DNA of 64,000 bases from Symsagittifera roscoffensis (Eukaryota; Xenacoelomorpha; Acoela; Convolutidae): assembly GCF_963678635.1 (NCBI RefSeq), contig NC_087071.1, positions 26,459,378-26,523,377 on the forward strand. The letters are read 5' to 3'. Of this stretch, positions 1-13,801 are shown piece by piece (the first letter of the stretch is position 1; each line of letters opens with the position of its first letter). Below the pieces are notes generated by a model, which was given only the letters and a program-made list of their open reading frames with translations, had not been told where the DNA came from and made no database searches. A program made the translations under genes and the position numbers.

Positions 1-516
1 TTCGGAAGTGGTTTTCCTGAACTGTTGTTACTGTGTACATTTTTGTTTGGTAGATTTTGATCTTTCTTCATATATTGATAGAATGATTTATTTGGTTCTT
101 TATACTTTTGAGGTTTGTTCTGGTTATCTTGTTGTTTTTGTCTACATTCAGAAATACTATGTCCGTATCGTCGGCAATAATTAAACCATTTTTTGAAAGA
201 TGGTTTGCCTTTAAAATTTGGGTGTTTTTCATAAATATTTAGTATTTCTGTGATTTTTTCAACTAGGTCTGTATCTGATTCCTGTATGTTATTGATATTT
301 GTAGTGTTTGTTTCGATTCTATTAACATACTGTATTTTTAGATTTTCTGTTTCTTCAAGTTTCATTGTGATTTCCGCTTGCTCTAGTTTGTCTACTAGTT
401 TTCGAAAATCTAAATCGGGTTCTCGAATTGAGGAAGGATGAGATGCTCTCTTTTTTATTGCTATTTTCCTTAATTGAGGTGTTAAGGTCATCATTAAAAT
501 TTCTGTCATTTTTGTG
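1..516 (-). pseudogene. 3' part of retrotransposon gag with zinc-knuckle remnant (cut by window edge)
   Basis: Reading the minus strand, an open frame continues the gag gene in a different frame from the ORF at 527-2680. It encodes a charged, coiled-coil-like linker (about 516 to 200), then a nucleocapsid-type CCHC knuckle at 144-176, read as CRRYGHSISEC, followed by a Gln/Asn/Lys-rich tail. The knuckle keeps the last three zinc ligands (Cys, His, Cys), but the residue three before the first of these, at 183-185, is Phe where the family has Cys. In this family the knuckle binds the element's RNA during packaging. The frame change, the T8 run at 517-524 and the lost Cys point to a dead copy. 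Pol would lie to the left, outside the window. Assignment to an LTR-retrotransposon gag is firm; the exact clade is inference. Confidence 0.8.
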
Positions 517-526
517 TTTTTTTTAA

Positions 527-2680
527 TCATGTGTATTTAATGAATATGCTTTTCGAACTGATGGTTTCATTTGGTAATCTGCGAATTTCATTACATAAAA
601 CTCTTTGGTGTTGTTTATTTCTTTCGGAGTCAAACATTTTTGAAAATTCTTGTGTAAATCTTTTCCAATTTGATTTTATTTCTATAGGTAATACTGAAAA
701 CCATTTTTGGGCTGCGCCATCTAAGGTTGTTTGTATCAACGCTGTGCGTCGATGTATCCAATTTTGATGTAGTGGTGTATTAATTGGTTCAGGTCCTATA
801 TTTAAAATTAAATTTGCTGTTACTGCATTTAAATAATCTTCTACAGAATATTCAGGATCTGTTCCTGTGAATACCATTAATGGTTTTTTTGATGTTATTG
901 ATGATCCACCCATAAGGTATGGATTCATTGTCATTTGTAGTGATTCTGCGGCATTTGGCATTTGTGAAAAATTTGAAAGTTGATTTTTTGTTATTTCGTG
1001 TTGTTGAAGGTAATATGGGAGTGGATTTTCATTTTGCAATTGAGTTGGTTGATACGAGTGTGTGATCATTGGGTTTTGTGGCTGAATTGGTTGAAAAGAT
1101 TGTGTATTAGTTGGATTTTGCATTTGTATTGGTTGTTGATTTTGTGTATCTGTTGGATTTGGAGAAAAAATTCTATGAATTGTATAAGGTTTTTGCACTC
1201 CTTGTCCGCGATATTCTTGAGTATACGGTGCAAAAATATCTGGTTGTAAATAATCATCATCAGATGATAAGTAATCCGTATGATGAGGTGCTTGCTTTTT
1301 ATTTTTATTTTGTTGAAAGAATGGGTAATTTTCACTACGATCCTGTGGAGGATGTGAATTAGTTTGAAAATTTACTGAGTTGGTTGTTGTCATTGGGTTA
1401 TCCCAATATTGAGAACTTACATGATTATTATTAGTTTTTCGTGGGGGATAGTTTGTTTCTGACGAATGTGCGTAATTATAATTGTGTTCTGCAAAAGTGT
1501 TTCTTGTGAACGTTCTTCGTGTTTTTGACGCTACTGTCATAGGTCTATATGTTTGATAATCCATATATTTTGGAGCAAACGAAGGTTTAACGGTTGATTG
1601 TAAGGTTACTTGTGCTAGTGAAGTGTTTGTATTTTTTGGTGTTGTTAAATTTGGACGTATCGGTGAAATGCTTTGTTGTGTAGTTGTTGTTGTTTGGACG
1701 ATTTCTTCATTTATAAAGTGTGATAGTGTTTGGATATCTTGTTGTGTAAGATTCCTAGTTCCATTAGGGTTTTCATTGTGCATGACGGTCAAATTTAAAC
1801 TGTTATTTCGCGTATCAGGTAAAAATGTATTGTTTTTTAATGGTGTTGCATCAATGGTCAGTGGTACTACTCTCACATAATCTCTTTGATAAGATATTGT
1901 ACTTATTGCTTGACTTGAGATTGATTGTGGGATATTTATAAATGCATGATGAGACCATTCGGAGTCCCAAACGTAGTCTGAATGTTCTGTGATGGCAGTA
2001 TCATCGTTTGAATTTTGAGATATGAAATTTTTTCTTGCTTGTGAAATTAAGTCTATATTATGTGTGAAATAATCTATTGTAAACCATGCCAAAATTTTTT
2101 GTAAGTCATGTTTTGTGTGTTGTGAAACTTCGTCTTTTGTGAAATTTTCTTTGATTATATGTAGAAAAGTTGAAAATAATGTGATTTCTTGTCGTACTTT
2201 TGTATGTTTGGATGTCTCAGTTGGTGAAATACTTTTAAATTCTGTTTTCTCTAATATTGAAATATAGCTATATATTATTGCAAAAACTTCGTTAGTAAAT
2301 ATGGAGTTTGCTCTTTGTGAGTTATGATATTGTATGCTTTTAATATATTCTAAGAATACGTTTGAAAATTCTAATTCAAGATTGTCTGTTTGAATTATAT
2401 ATTTGCGGTGATTCGGATTTGGTGTGCTGAATTCTATGGTGTAGATTCCGTATTGTTGTGTTAAATTACATATATCTTTCAGATAGTGTTCAATAATTTG
2501 TCTTTTGATTTTTACATCTGGGAATTCTGCTTTGCATGGGCTGATTCCGGGTTCAAACAAATTTAGGAGTAAATTCTTGCAAAAGGCATGCTGCCCTCTA
2601 TTATCGGGTGCATCTATGAGGAAGGGGTAAACCTCTTCGTCATCTGGACTTTCGTCACTTTGAGTGTGGCTGTGGCTCAT
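527..2680 (-). pseudogene. LTR-retrotransposon gag polyprotein, main ORF (717 aa, C-terminally frameshifted)
   Basis: This is the longest true coding frame in the window. Residues 1-60 are acidic then globular. Residues 60-590 are mostly Gln/Asn/Thr/Pro-rich low-complexity sequence, including three tandem 14-residue repeats (about residues 507-549, DNA 1034-1160). Residues about 598-705 look like a retrotransposon gag (capsid) domain: a VFTGTDPEYSVEDYL start, a helical stretch, and AAQKWF with a following SNWKRF. The ORF then runs out of frame and stops at 527-529, just before a T8 homopolymer, while the downstream gag and knuckle sequence resumes in another frame. A short deletion near 568-582 also seems likely, because the sequence after NETI loses family character. 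The product would build the virus-like particle. It stands alone here with no pol, RT or integrase in view. Confidence 0.82.
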
Positions 2681-2698
2681 TTTTTCGTTTAATGACTG

Positions 2699-3121
2699 CT
2701 AATATATAACTATCGATGTGTCTAATTGGTTGATTCTAATTATACAAGTGTACTGGTTTGTGTTTATATTGCTTTTTTTTCTTCTTTTTCCTCTTTTTGA
2801 TGAATTTGAAGTTGTTTCTGAGTCGGAAAAATATAATTGATCGTGAATGGGACAATTTTTATCAATCAATTTTTTTAATTTATAGAGTTCATCTAAATTG
2901 CTGGCTTCTGATTCTGAAAATGCGTTTCTATTTTTTGAAAATCTTTTTCGTGTGATTTGTCTTTGTTTGTTTATTATTTTTCTTTTTATTGTTAGTCGTT
3001 TTGTTCTGATATATCCATCTGTTTGTGTATGAGGTGTGATTACAAGATCGTATTTTTTGTAATCTATTTCACAGTTGTGTAAAACGATTGTTTGTTTATT
3101 TCCTAGATTTTTGAATGACAT
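2699..3121 (-). CDS. small basic ORF upstream of gag (140 aa, unknown function)
   Basis: This ORF lies 18 bp upstream of gag on the same strand, and its stop falls in the leader just before the gag start. It opens with an ordinary globular-looking segment, then a strongly basic stretch at residues about 40-62 (KRLTIKRKIINK and following), an acidic Ser-rich patch, and a second basic cluster near residue 112 (KRGKRRKK). There is no signal peptide or membrane segment. I do not recognise a domain. The position immediately 5' of gag, the shared strand and the nucleic-acid-binding-like charge pattern suggest an accessory ORF of the same retrotransposon. It could also be a chance open frame in the leader. 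Confidence 0.45.
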   Translation of the reverse strand: MSFKNLGNKQTIVLHNCEIDYKKYDLVITPHTQTDGYIRTKRLTIKRKIINKQRQITRKRFSKNRNAFSESEASNLDELYKLKKLIDKNCPIHDQLYFSDSETTSNSSKRGKRRKKSNINTNQYTCIIRINQLDTSIVIY

Positions 3122-3620
3122 AAGTTTTCGGATGAGGGATGCAAAAAGTCGTTAGATGATGTCTACTTTCTTAAACTGTTAGTCCTTACGATTTTTTGGT
3201 TAGCTTAACCTGGGTCTATTTGTTCAGGGTTGGAGAGAAAAGTATATCGATTCCGAAGAATGATTTTTTACTTTCTCGTGGCTAATATAAGCTAAGGTGT
3301 TAACTTACTTAATCTTACTTAGGGGTAGTGATTGTGTTCAAGGGTTGGAGAATAGTAAATCGATCCACAACGTTCAGGTATAATTAGAACGCGAGTAGTT
3401 CGTTAGATACTATTTTAAACTTACTAAGTCTAAGATTTGTCCTGGGTCTGGTAAGAGGAGGATTCAAGTGAAGGATGAATAACCGAAGTTCTTCACTGTT
3501 TATCCTAATTTGAATGGTTAGTTTTGTTGAAAAATTTCTATTAGTCTTGGGTTTTTTGGAAGGGTTGGATAGTGAATCGACGTTTGAGGTCGTTAGACAC
3601 TTGCTAAGTGGGTGGGGGAG
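3122..3620. repeat. diffuse ~200-bp tandem repeats in the putative retrotransposon leader/LTR
   Basis: The motif 'gggttgga' followed by 'aatcga' recurs near 3226, 3341 and 3562, with 'gttaga' and 'ctaag' partners near 3154, 3401 and 3591. This gives two to three degenerate units of about 110-220 bp. They lie directly 5' of the gag-side ORFs on the coding strand, where a leader or LTR would be. I could not define LTR ends or a primer-binding site. Confidence 0.4.
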
Positions 3621-3638
3621 AACAAAATTGTTCTTTTT

Positions 3639-3758
3639 GATCCAAGGATAGGCCTTGATGATCAGGTTTTAAATTTAGTGAAATAGAAAATTAATTAAGA
3701 TCCAAGGATAAGCCTTGATGATCTGATTTTAAAATTAAGTGAATTTAAGTTTAATTTT
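3639..3758. repeat. two tandem 60-bp repeats
   Basis: GATCCAAGGATAGGCCTTGATGATC-type sequence at 3639 is repeated at 3699 with only a few changes, for a period of 60 bp. The units sit in AT-rich DNA next to the diffuse repeats above and may belong to the same retrotransposon leader or LTR. Confidence 0.75.
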
Positions 3759-6595
3759 GTTTAAATTTATTTAAGAAAAAGATTTAGCTTTTTGATGATA
3801 TTAGTAAGCTTATGATTTCTGTTATGTTTAGGTGATGAAGCTGGGACAACAGAAGATTTTATGATTACTAACAATTTATTGTCATGCTACTAATTTTTGT
3901 TTTGATTTTCAATAAATATTTTCCAAACATGTTTTATATAATACTGCAGAAGTTAAGAAAACGATCCGAGATCTTTTTATCAATTGTTATTGTATATTAA
4001 TAATTTTGTTTAGCGCCTGAAATGATCATGAAGATTGACTTCAAGATTTTATGTTTGCAAATGAAAATCTAAATTCATTGCTAATAAGGTTCTAAATATA
4101 AAAGTTTGTGTTGGCTTTTGCCGTACTATCATATAAATATATGGTAAGTTTCTACTTTGTCTTATGTCGTCTCTGGTTTGAGGTCTTCTTACGATTCCGG
4201 GTAGTTCTGTTATCGTTCGGAATATCGGCTCTGATCTATTGAGTCGTAGAGACATTTCGATTAAATTATCGTCGTATAACATTTTTAAAATGTTTTGTCT
4301 AAATTCTAATCTATTTTTGGTTAATTCTAAGCTATTAAGGTCTTATTCGAGACTTATGGTCGCACCAGATGAGTTAGATTCGATGTGGTTAACTCATAGA
4401 GTAATTTCGGATAGGGTACACCGTCTGCTCGTCACGCTATCTTTTTTTCGGCCGGATAGATTCGTGCAACTTCTTAGTCTAATACCGATCCTAATCTTAC
4501 TCTTATACTTTCTAGTCTCAGGGTGTTTAACTAGTCTCTGCTAGCCTCAATAGATCTAGGGTATACTGGTTTGTTGCGGCTGCTGAAGTTCTCTTGGAGA
4601 GGCAACTAATTTCTAAGTTAAATTCAAATCTCTCTGGTGCTGAAATTACAAGTAATTTCAGCACTTACAAATAAGTGGGTTGTTAGTTAGATGGATCATG
4701 ATTGGTTAATATTAAATACTTTACAGTGGTAAAATATCTAATTTATCCAATCATAAAATATAGTTTAGATCAGGTTCCATTTTTGTCATTTTTGTGCCGA
4801 CTAAGTTGCAAACGCACGTGCTTACTTCAACTAGTTTTGGAAATTTTGCTTGCCGTGAGGTTGAACTTTTGGTGCTACAATTTGAGGTTTTCAATTTTGA
4901 GTCTTTTTACGTATTCCGTCGAAACTGATCATATATAAAATTTTAAACAGAAGTTTTTCTTTGTTCATATCTGATTGGTTGAAAAGATATACATTGCCAG
5001 AACATAAGCTGAACAACGTGTTCAATTACCAAACAATAATGAGCTGCGAAGTTTCATAGGGCGGAATGAGTTAAAACAACCGCAAGTTTTATCATCCACT
5101 TCTCTGAATATTTTTTTCTGCGCTTAATCAGCCTTTTTTTGTATCTTTTTTTTGACTCTTCAGACTTTAAATACGACCAATTGCCGACTAATTGACTCAT
5201 TCGATTGGCTATTTTTGACAGTTCGTCTCTACTCTACGCATGGACCGTTTTCAGACTATTTGTTTCTGCAGCTGAACTTCCGATAATTTCGCTTCAATCA
5301 AAAGTTCTGTTGGATAATTCTCATATGCTGCATTTGCTCTGCTCTCAAGGACCAATTCTGACGCTTTGTCCGCACACATGGACCTTTTTCCGTATTTTTG
5401 TACACGTGGACTATTCTCTAACAGTTTTTCTCAGATCATGGACCCTATTTGTACACACATTCTCACAATTTGTCCCTAGCCATGAGTAGATTGACCTTTA
5501 AATGAAAACGCACTTCTGCTCATGGAACGTGTTCTTTCATTTTCTTATCACACGTGAACATAGTCCTTAATTCTAGTCCTTGGCAGCAGTTTTTCTCCAT
5601 GGAATACAGGGGTCAAAATAGAGTTTTGCAGGGTGTCTTTGATTCTTCTACCGTTTCCGTATCCCATGCCATTTTCTGTGATTCAAAATTTTCCCCACCA
5701 AATTCAATTGTCATTTAAATTGGCAATTTCAAACACTTTTCCTTAGCTACAACTTCCTAAACTCATTGGTTACTAAAATCATTGGTTACTGAAATCATTT
5801 AAGAATTATGCTTATGTACAAAAATGGGTCATGTCGTGGGGAAATGACGGTTCATTACGAGTTCAAACGGTTTTTTCAATATGCACACAGAATCGTGCTT
5901 ACGAGTCTCTGGATTATTAGTACAGGTCTTTACTTATCTTTCAATTTACATAATAAGTTCTTGTTGGGGGACAACTACCCTGTAACGTATAAGTTTCCTC
6001 ACAGTAAATAACTGCATAATCATCAAAAATCAAGAAATTCAAATCAATGAGTTCAGGGTTTGAAACTGCGCTGTGTTTCAGCCATGTTGATGGGTTCCTC
6101 AACAGACAAAACATTCGAAACAAGTAGATTTCATGCAAACAATAGATTTTATTATAAAATAAATTTTTGCGCAGCTGTCTTGCGGAAACCACTTGCAATT
6201 TACAATAAGCGTAGCTTTGCCTCGAAATCTATAAGATCGCGCCTTAGGAGAACTCGGAAAAACGATTTGCTTAAAGCTGAAAAGATCACGAACTTTCCAA
6301 AAAAATTGCAAAAAGAAACAGCTTTTCTCGAAGCTTCCTGCAAATAAGACTGCCGATGCATGAACATCGTTCCTCGACAGTAGCCCCCAAAAAACTGAGG
6401 TTGCAATGTTTTGAACAAATCTGTTGGCATGACTGTCCCTAATTTTGCCTCTTTTTTGAACTATTGAAGTATTTTTGATGAATACAATTTGCCTACACCA
6501 AGTTGCCTTGCAATTTCGTCGAATGTCTTGCACTTTGCCTCTTTATAAATTATTTTTTCTGTTCATCATTTGAACCAAATAGCCCGTCAGTAGTA
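3759..6595. other. unassigned AT-rich DNA, possible LTR and flank
   Basis: No open frame here has gene-like content. Short ORFs on both strands are unrelated to each other and lack recognisable motifs. A perfect 13-bp hairpin with a 2-nt loop lies at 4637-4664. Degenerate repeats built on 'catggacc' with following T-runs occur at 5236-5500. The left end may contain the retrotransposon's 5' LTR, but no TG...CA borders or target-site duplication could be paired because the partner LTR is outside the window. Confidence 0.4.
4637..4664. repeat. short perfect hairpin
   Basis: GTGCTGAAATTAC is followed by a two-base loop and its exact reverse complement. It is isolated, with no T-run after it. The function is unknown; it could be a chance structure or part of an LTR. 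Confidence 0.6.
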
Positions 6596-6806
6596 TTGTA
6601 TCGTGTCCCGGATCCTAAGGTGGGGGGGTCCTTCCTAAGGGGGGTCCTCATGTAAAGCAAAATCTTAGGAAAGGGGTCCTTAGTTTTTTAGAAGACACTC
6701 ATCCTAGGGTTTTGTAAGCGAAAGAAATTTTCCACCCAAAAAGCAGAAGACCCCCTACTTAGGATCTTGCTAAGCTTAGCTTTGCAACAGGGGACACAAT
6801 ACAAAA
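6596..6806. mobile_element. MITE with 16-bp TIRs, copy 1 (left end of block A1)
   Basis: The ends read TATTGTATCGTGTCCC at the left and GGGACACAATACAAA at the right, and they are inverted repeats of each other. The interior is rich in CCTAAGG and GGATCC-type palindromes and has a poly-G/poly-C pair. The same element sits at the junctions of the other A blocks. With no coding capacity and about 200 bp in length, it fits a miniature inverted-repeat element. The target-site duplication is not clear. Confidence 0.75.
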
Positions 6807-8109
6807 TTCTTTCCAATGCCAATTTTTGGTGTCCTAATTATTGGTCCTGGTTAATTATATGAATCATACTAATTGATATATTTGTTTCGGGCAAATGAAC
6901 TTTCGACCTAGTTGAACTTTGTTACTGAACGGGTAATTTTTTTTTTTGGTATATAGTAAAAACTCGCCGGCGATTTTGGCAGCGTGGCTTAATTGTTGGC
7001 AGCAGTAAACTATTTCCCCAACTTGTGCTATATTTTATGGTGAAAAGGAAGAAAAAAATGGAATCACTCTCTAAAGGCGGCGGCCGTTTCTGGGCAAATT
7101 TTAGGAAACGATACATTTGCCAAATTTTGAAATGAGAAAAATGAAAAAAGAGGGAACTTGGTGCTTTTAAGATATAAAGATTTACCTTATACAATTTAGA
7201 GTGTTTTCAACCATACAAAAAAATTCAATGTTCCAAACCGATAGATATTGATAATTAACTTATACATTTTAGAGTGTTTTCAACCATACAAAAAATTCCA
7301 AGGTCCAAACCGGGGAAGAACAGTATGTTGTGTTGCTCTAGAGGGGAATGGAAGTTTCATTGGCAAAAGGACGAGTGGAAAAAGGATAAGGGGAAGGAAT
7401 ATGAAAAAATCCAACGAGTTTTTTGCAAAAACTTGGTGTATTTCTGCAAAAACAAAAGTGTTTTTGTTCTTCATTTGGTTAATAACCGCCGGAAACTAGA
7501 CCTGTTTAAAAGTATCTGCCTGGTATCTTTTATCTCCACTGGCTGAAATTTACCAGCTTGGAGATGGGTTGGAAAAAAAACATTGAAGTTGGGAAAAACC
7601 GAGTTACTCCAATAGATTTAGAAATAATTCAAGAAATGTATACGTCCTTATAACAAACTTTTTATGACAGTTGAGACCTTAGGGCGTCTTAATTGTTATG
7701 AAAAACTGTTCTATGGAAAAGTACTTGAACGACTCCAAGTTTTTATGATTGCACGATTTTTGCACGATGCAGCCGGATTTAAACATTAACTTATCAGGAG
7801 TGTCCAACGTACTGTTATATGTTGCCCGGGAACCATAACCACAGCTATCATTGAATATTTTACCTGCACAATTTTATGCAGTTAACTTTTGAACACTGAC
7901 AGGCTTTAGCTCTGTCATGTGCACACCACCATATGTCTACAATTCATCGATCTCGATTAAACTTATTTTTCCCTCTGCCAGAATAATAATTTGAATTTTG
8001 AGACCTAAATAACTGAAATTTTTTGAACTTTTCAGCAGTCTCTTTTGAGTTAATGGCCTTGAGAACGGTTTCACGGTTTGGATAGGGTTCAGTTGAGCCG
8101 TTCAGTCAC
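6807..8109. other. block A1, outer arm spacer (non-coding)
   Basis: This AT-rich spacer recurs almost unchanged at 14958-16270, inverted at 26040-27402, and in rearranged form at 50684-52020. Open frames such as 7248-7499 are not preserved between copies, so I regard the segment as non-coding. It contains A-tracts and a short GGCGGCGGCC-like GC patch near 7076. Confidence 0.7.
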
Positions 8110-9970
<1,861 letters not shown>

Positions 9971-10179
9971 TTTTCTAAATACACAATCCCATTGATCGAT
10001 TAGCTGGTGAAAGTGTTTTTGTTTATAGTAACAAAAAAAACTCAATTCCTGTAAAGTACCTGAATCCAAAGTATGGTAGTAATGATAATTACTTTCAATA
10101 CTCAGAGATTCAGCCAATTTGTTTTATAGATAGCCATATCTATGAGTAGTGACCCTTTATTTCAATAAAGTAAAACTTG

Positions 10180-11535
10180 AAACTTTGAATTATGGGTTGG
10201 TTGGAATGATGTACGAAGGTATAGCTAGATGTACCAACGGATAGAAGTCTGTATGAATGGACGATTTGATGAGTGGCTGGTTGGAACAAAACTTGATTGG
10301 ATGAACGAATGGCTAAAAGTATGAACACTTGAATGGACGGTTAGCTGAATAGATGGGTAGATAGCCGGAAGGCAGAATCAATCAAACTGATGGTTAGCTG
10401 GTTGGTTAGACAGATAATGGCTTCATATACGCATGGAAAACTGATGAATGAACTATGGCTTGATGGATGTTTGGTATTAGATGGATGGATGGCCTTATGA
10501 TGGATGGATGGATGGCTTGATGAACGGATGGCTTGATACATGGGTTGTTTAAGGGAGAGAGGGTTGGCTAGATAAATGACTGAATCGATGGTTGGATGGA
10601 TGGCTGATTTTATGGGCTGATTGAAGACTGATAGAAGAATGATTAAAAGGATGTTTGGACGGATAACTTGCTGGATAGACAATGGTCGGCTAGATGATGC
10701 ACAGCTAGATGGATGTATGGCAGGATGGATTAATACTTGGCTGAATAGCTTGATATATGACGATATTTATCTTGGAGAGTGGATGGTTGGCAGGGTTGAA
10801 CCATACGTGGCTGAAAGGCTAAATAAATAGCTGGATAGATTGGCGAGTGGACTATTAGGTGTCTGAATGGATGGATAGCTTGGTGGACGAGAAATTGACT
10901 GATGGCTGGAAGTCTGATTGGATAGCTAATCCGATCAGTTTTTTGGTGAACGGATGGCCCGGGAGTAACAGGTTAGATGGACGGATGGCTGATTGCATGG
11001 ATGGATGGTTGATTAGACGAAAACTTTTTGGATGAATGATCAGATGGGTGGCTGGCTGGCTATTCCGATGGATTTAAAGATTAATACCACGTGGTTGAAC
11101 GAATGGTTGGATAAATAGCTTAGTGGATGAATGGATGATAAGATATTTAGGTGGCTGAAAGGATTGACGATGAGTTTGAAAATTGCTCCTGTATGGTTGG
11201 TTGGATGGATCAATGGATTAATAATGGCTCATTGGATAAATGGATGTATGGCTGCCTGGGCAGTTATATGGATGGATAGACTGATGCCGCCTATATGGAT
11301 GACTGATTTGATAGGAGCCTTTGTAAGTGAATTGATGAAAAGATGTTTGGGTGGCTGAAAGGATGGACGATAAGTACACAGATTGCTGATGTTTAAATAG
11401 TTGGACGGATCAATGGATAAATAAATGGCTCGTCGCATGACGCGATGGTTGGTTGACTGGTTGCATACTTGCTTGATGGATAGATGACTAGTTGAATGGT
11501 TGCTTGAAAGATTAAGAAGAGGGACGTTTTACTAA
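10180..11535. repeat. GATG-derived satellite, 200-bp higher-order period, A1
   Basis: The whole segment is built from GATG/GGAT/GGCT tetramers. A longer unit is superimposed: GTGGCTGAAAGGATTGACGA at 11151 recurs as a near copy at 11351, exactly 200 bp on. The same unit is repeated more regularly in A3. ORFs here are periodic artefacts. Confidence 0.9.
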
Positions 11536-13002
11536 TGGCGAATGGCTTGCTAGACGTAAGGATAGGTGGCCAGATATCTGGACCTAGGATTGGATGTATA
11601 ACCTTTGTGCTACACTGCTCCTAGCTGCCCTATTCTCTTTGGTCATTACTGTATTCGGTATAGCTAAACATGCAAACATATCCTAAGGACATTTTAACTT
11701 TAAAAAGATGGCAAATAAATGTCACAGACATTTAAATGAAGCAACAAAAACACTCAATATCTAGCAAGCAAAAAACAATTAGCACATAAAACTTTCAATA
11801 ACTTGTCATACATTAGGTGATGATCATAAAAAAAACTTTTAAAAGCATTCAAAAACTGACGAAATTCTGATTGAAGTTAATTATTCAGTTTTTTTGTCAA
11901 TAGATACTTGGAAGCATGTGTTGTTGTAGTAACACGCCTAATTCTCAAAGGATAAAAATTGGTTTTCTTTCAAAGACCAGAACATTAATTATATGCATCA
12001 AGTAAAATAATCAGACGAAATTTAAAACTTCAATTTCAATATTTGGAAAAAAAAGTCTGTGATTTTAGTTTTCAGAATTAACCTTTTATTATTTAGATAA
12101 ACTATACAGTTTACCACTGTTATTTCAAATGGGTGTCCAGAGTCTCAAAATTTAATGATTTGGCTTTTGAAATTTTATTCGTTTCAAATCAAACTCAATA
12201 ACTTGACTTTCGAGAGTTAATGAAGAGCAATAACAAGGTTATTAGGGGTAAAATTATTGATATTTTGTTTCGTAAAATTTGAGCCTTGTTACCATATGCA
12301 ATTAGGACGCTCACTGAGTTTTTAGATAAAAAACAAAAATTTGAACCGAAATCTTGGATAATTTTTTGTTTTATCCAATTTTTTTTTCTCTGAAAATAAA
12401 AAAAAATACTCGTTTTACAGTGCCAATTAAACAATTTGAAACAAGCATAATCAATTTGTAACTTCAAGAACATACTAATATGAAATTTTTGATTTCAATT
12501 TGAAGCAATGTCAACTGTTCGATTATAGCGTTTTTAGTTCAACTGTTTTGCAATTCTAATTGTATTAGTTTTGAACTACTGAAAAATTACGTGACTCAAG
12601 GCAACAACTCTAATCTTTTTGTCATCAAGCAATAAAGATTGAGAAAATTAATGCAAATTGTGAAATGGATCTAGAACCTTAAAACGTCTTTGACAGAAAC
12701 TTCTTTGAGAGAAGAATGAAATTGCTGAACGTTTTTTAAAAACAATTGATGTATTAATGCTTTGCTTTGTTTTTGTGTTATCTGGCGTCATCCTATTGAA
12801 AAGATAAATGAGTGACCAACACAAGTTCTAACTAAAAATTACCTAAAAAATACAAACTACAACCAGCTTTGATTTATCTTTGACAGATTTAGAAAACTTA
12901 GATCGATACAAACCAGCCTAACAATAAATTCTTAAGGCTGCAGATAAGCGTTAATATGCTATCAGGATTTTTCAAATCGATTCATACAAAGTCTCACAAA
13001 AC
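11536..13002. other. block A1, inner arm spacer (non-coding)
   Basis: This AT-rich unique-looking DNA is repeated at 19830-21300 and in inverted form at 22300-24060, and the A3 copy lies at 59780-61320. The part from about 12480 onward is also mirrored within A1 at 14030-14874. No supported gene is present; the ORF at 12195-12473 is not conserved in frame among copies. Confidence 0.65.
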
Positions 13003-13560
13003 ACAAAGGCATGGTTTTTCGGGTATGCGGATAGCGGAAAATATTTCGGATAGCGGACAATAGCTCTACCGGCGTTGCTTGTCACTACAATCTTCGGGAT
13101 CGTCTCCCAATATTATAGTCGGTGTGGTTCAGTATTAGTTCAACAAGCACGATATTTATCAAATGAGTAGTCATAAACATGCTGCTGTTGTGTTTAAATG
13201 CGCTATCCTCGTTTGCCGAAACATTTCAAATTAAATTCAACAAAACACAGAAGCATAGCTTTTTGGTTTAGCGGGCAATAGCTATACCGGCGATGTTCGT
13301 CGCTACGCTCCTCGGGAATGCCTTCCGCTGGTTAAGTCGATATGGTTCATCTTTCACTTCCAGAAGCGTGATAACTACGCTCCTCGGGAACGCTTCTCGC
13401 TGCTAAAGTCTGTATGGTTCAACTTTCACTTCCAGAAGCGTGATAACTATCAGATGAGTGGGCCTAGAACTGCTATTGTGTGCTAATGCGCTGCGCTCCT
13501 CGGGAACGCCTCCCGCTTCTATAGTAAGTTTGGTTCTGTTTACACCTCAACAACCGTTAT
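13003..13560. repeat. GC-rich tandem repeats beside the hairpin, A1 left
   Basis: A unit containing GCTCCTCGGGAACGCCTCCC, preceded by AGCGGGCAATAGCT and followed by TATGGTTCA or TTTGGTTCT, recurs near 13090 (diverged), 13298, 13378 and 13494. These units are markedly richer in G+C than their surroundings. A single inverted unit lies on the other side of the hairpin (about 13870-13985). The array is conserved in all A blocks. Confidence 0.8.
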
Positions 13561-13647
13561 TATTTTCGAGGTGATATCAAAGCAAAGCAAAATAGAATAA
13601 AAAACCTATGCAATGGTTTTCATTTTTGATGCCTAATTTGAATTAGT

Positions 13648-13801
13648 GATAACTTGCCTTCCATGAAATCTGACGTGTCCTTATTTTCTTTTCTTCAAGC
13701 ATTTTTACCCGTTAAAAACTCAGAAAGTGTTTGAACGGGCAAAAAAATGCTTGAAGAAAAGAAAAGAGGGACACGTCTGATTTCATGGAAGGCAAGTTAT
13801 C
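13648..13801. repeat. long hairpin at the centre of palindrome A1
   Basis: GATAACTTGCCTTCCATGAA begins one arm and its complement ends the other. The arms are about 70 bp with few mismatches around a loop of about 20 nt (centre near 13,725). Flanking sequence continues as a weaker palindrome out to about 12480 and 14874. Equivalent hairpins are at 21889-22042 and 61642-61800. Confidence 0.92.

Noticed and set aside
3122-5560. Exact LTR borders and primer-binding site of the gag element
   Set aside because: Only one side of the element is in the window and no TG...CA border or tRNA-complementary site could be supported.
6099-6533. 144-aa minus-strand ORF and overlapping frames on both strands
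   Set aside because: No motif, no second copy to test, and overlapping frames of similar length; treated as chance.
7248-7546. ORF with basic sequence (also 15407-15706) that is repeated in A1 and A2
   Set aside because: It is shared only because A1 and A2 are recent duplicates. The inverted and A3 copies do not keep the frame.
10341-10682. His/Pro/Ser-rich or Trp/Met-rich ORFs in GATG/CATC tracts (also 18648, 24210, 54894, 58021, 59225, 63150)
   Set aside because: Periodic artefacts of a tetranucleotide satellite; frames shift between copies.
11229-11438. tRNA or rRNA genes
   Set aside because: No cloverleaf-like or rRNA-like segment was recognised anywhere in the window; the only tRNA-like signal is the isolated B-box near the gap.
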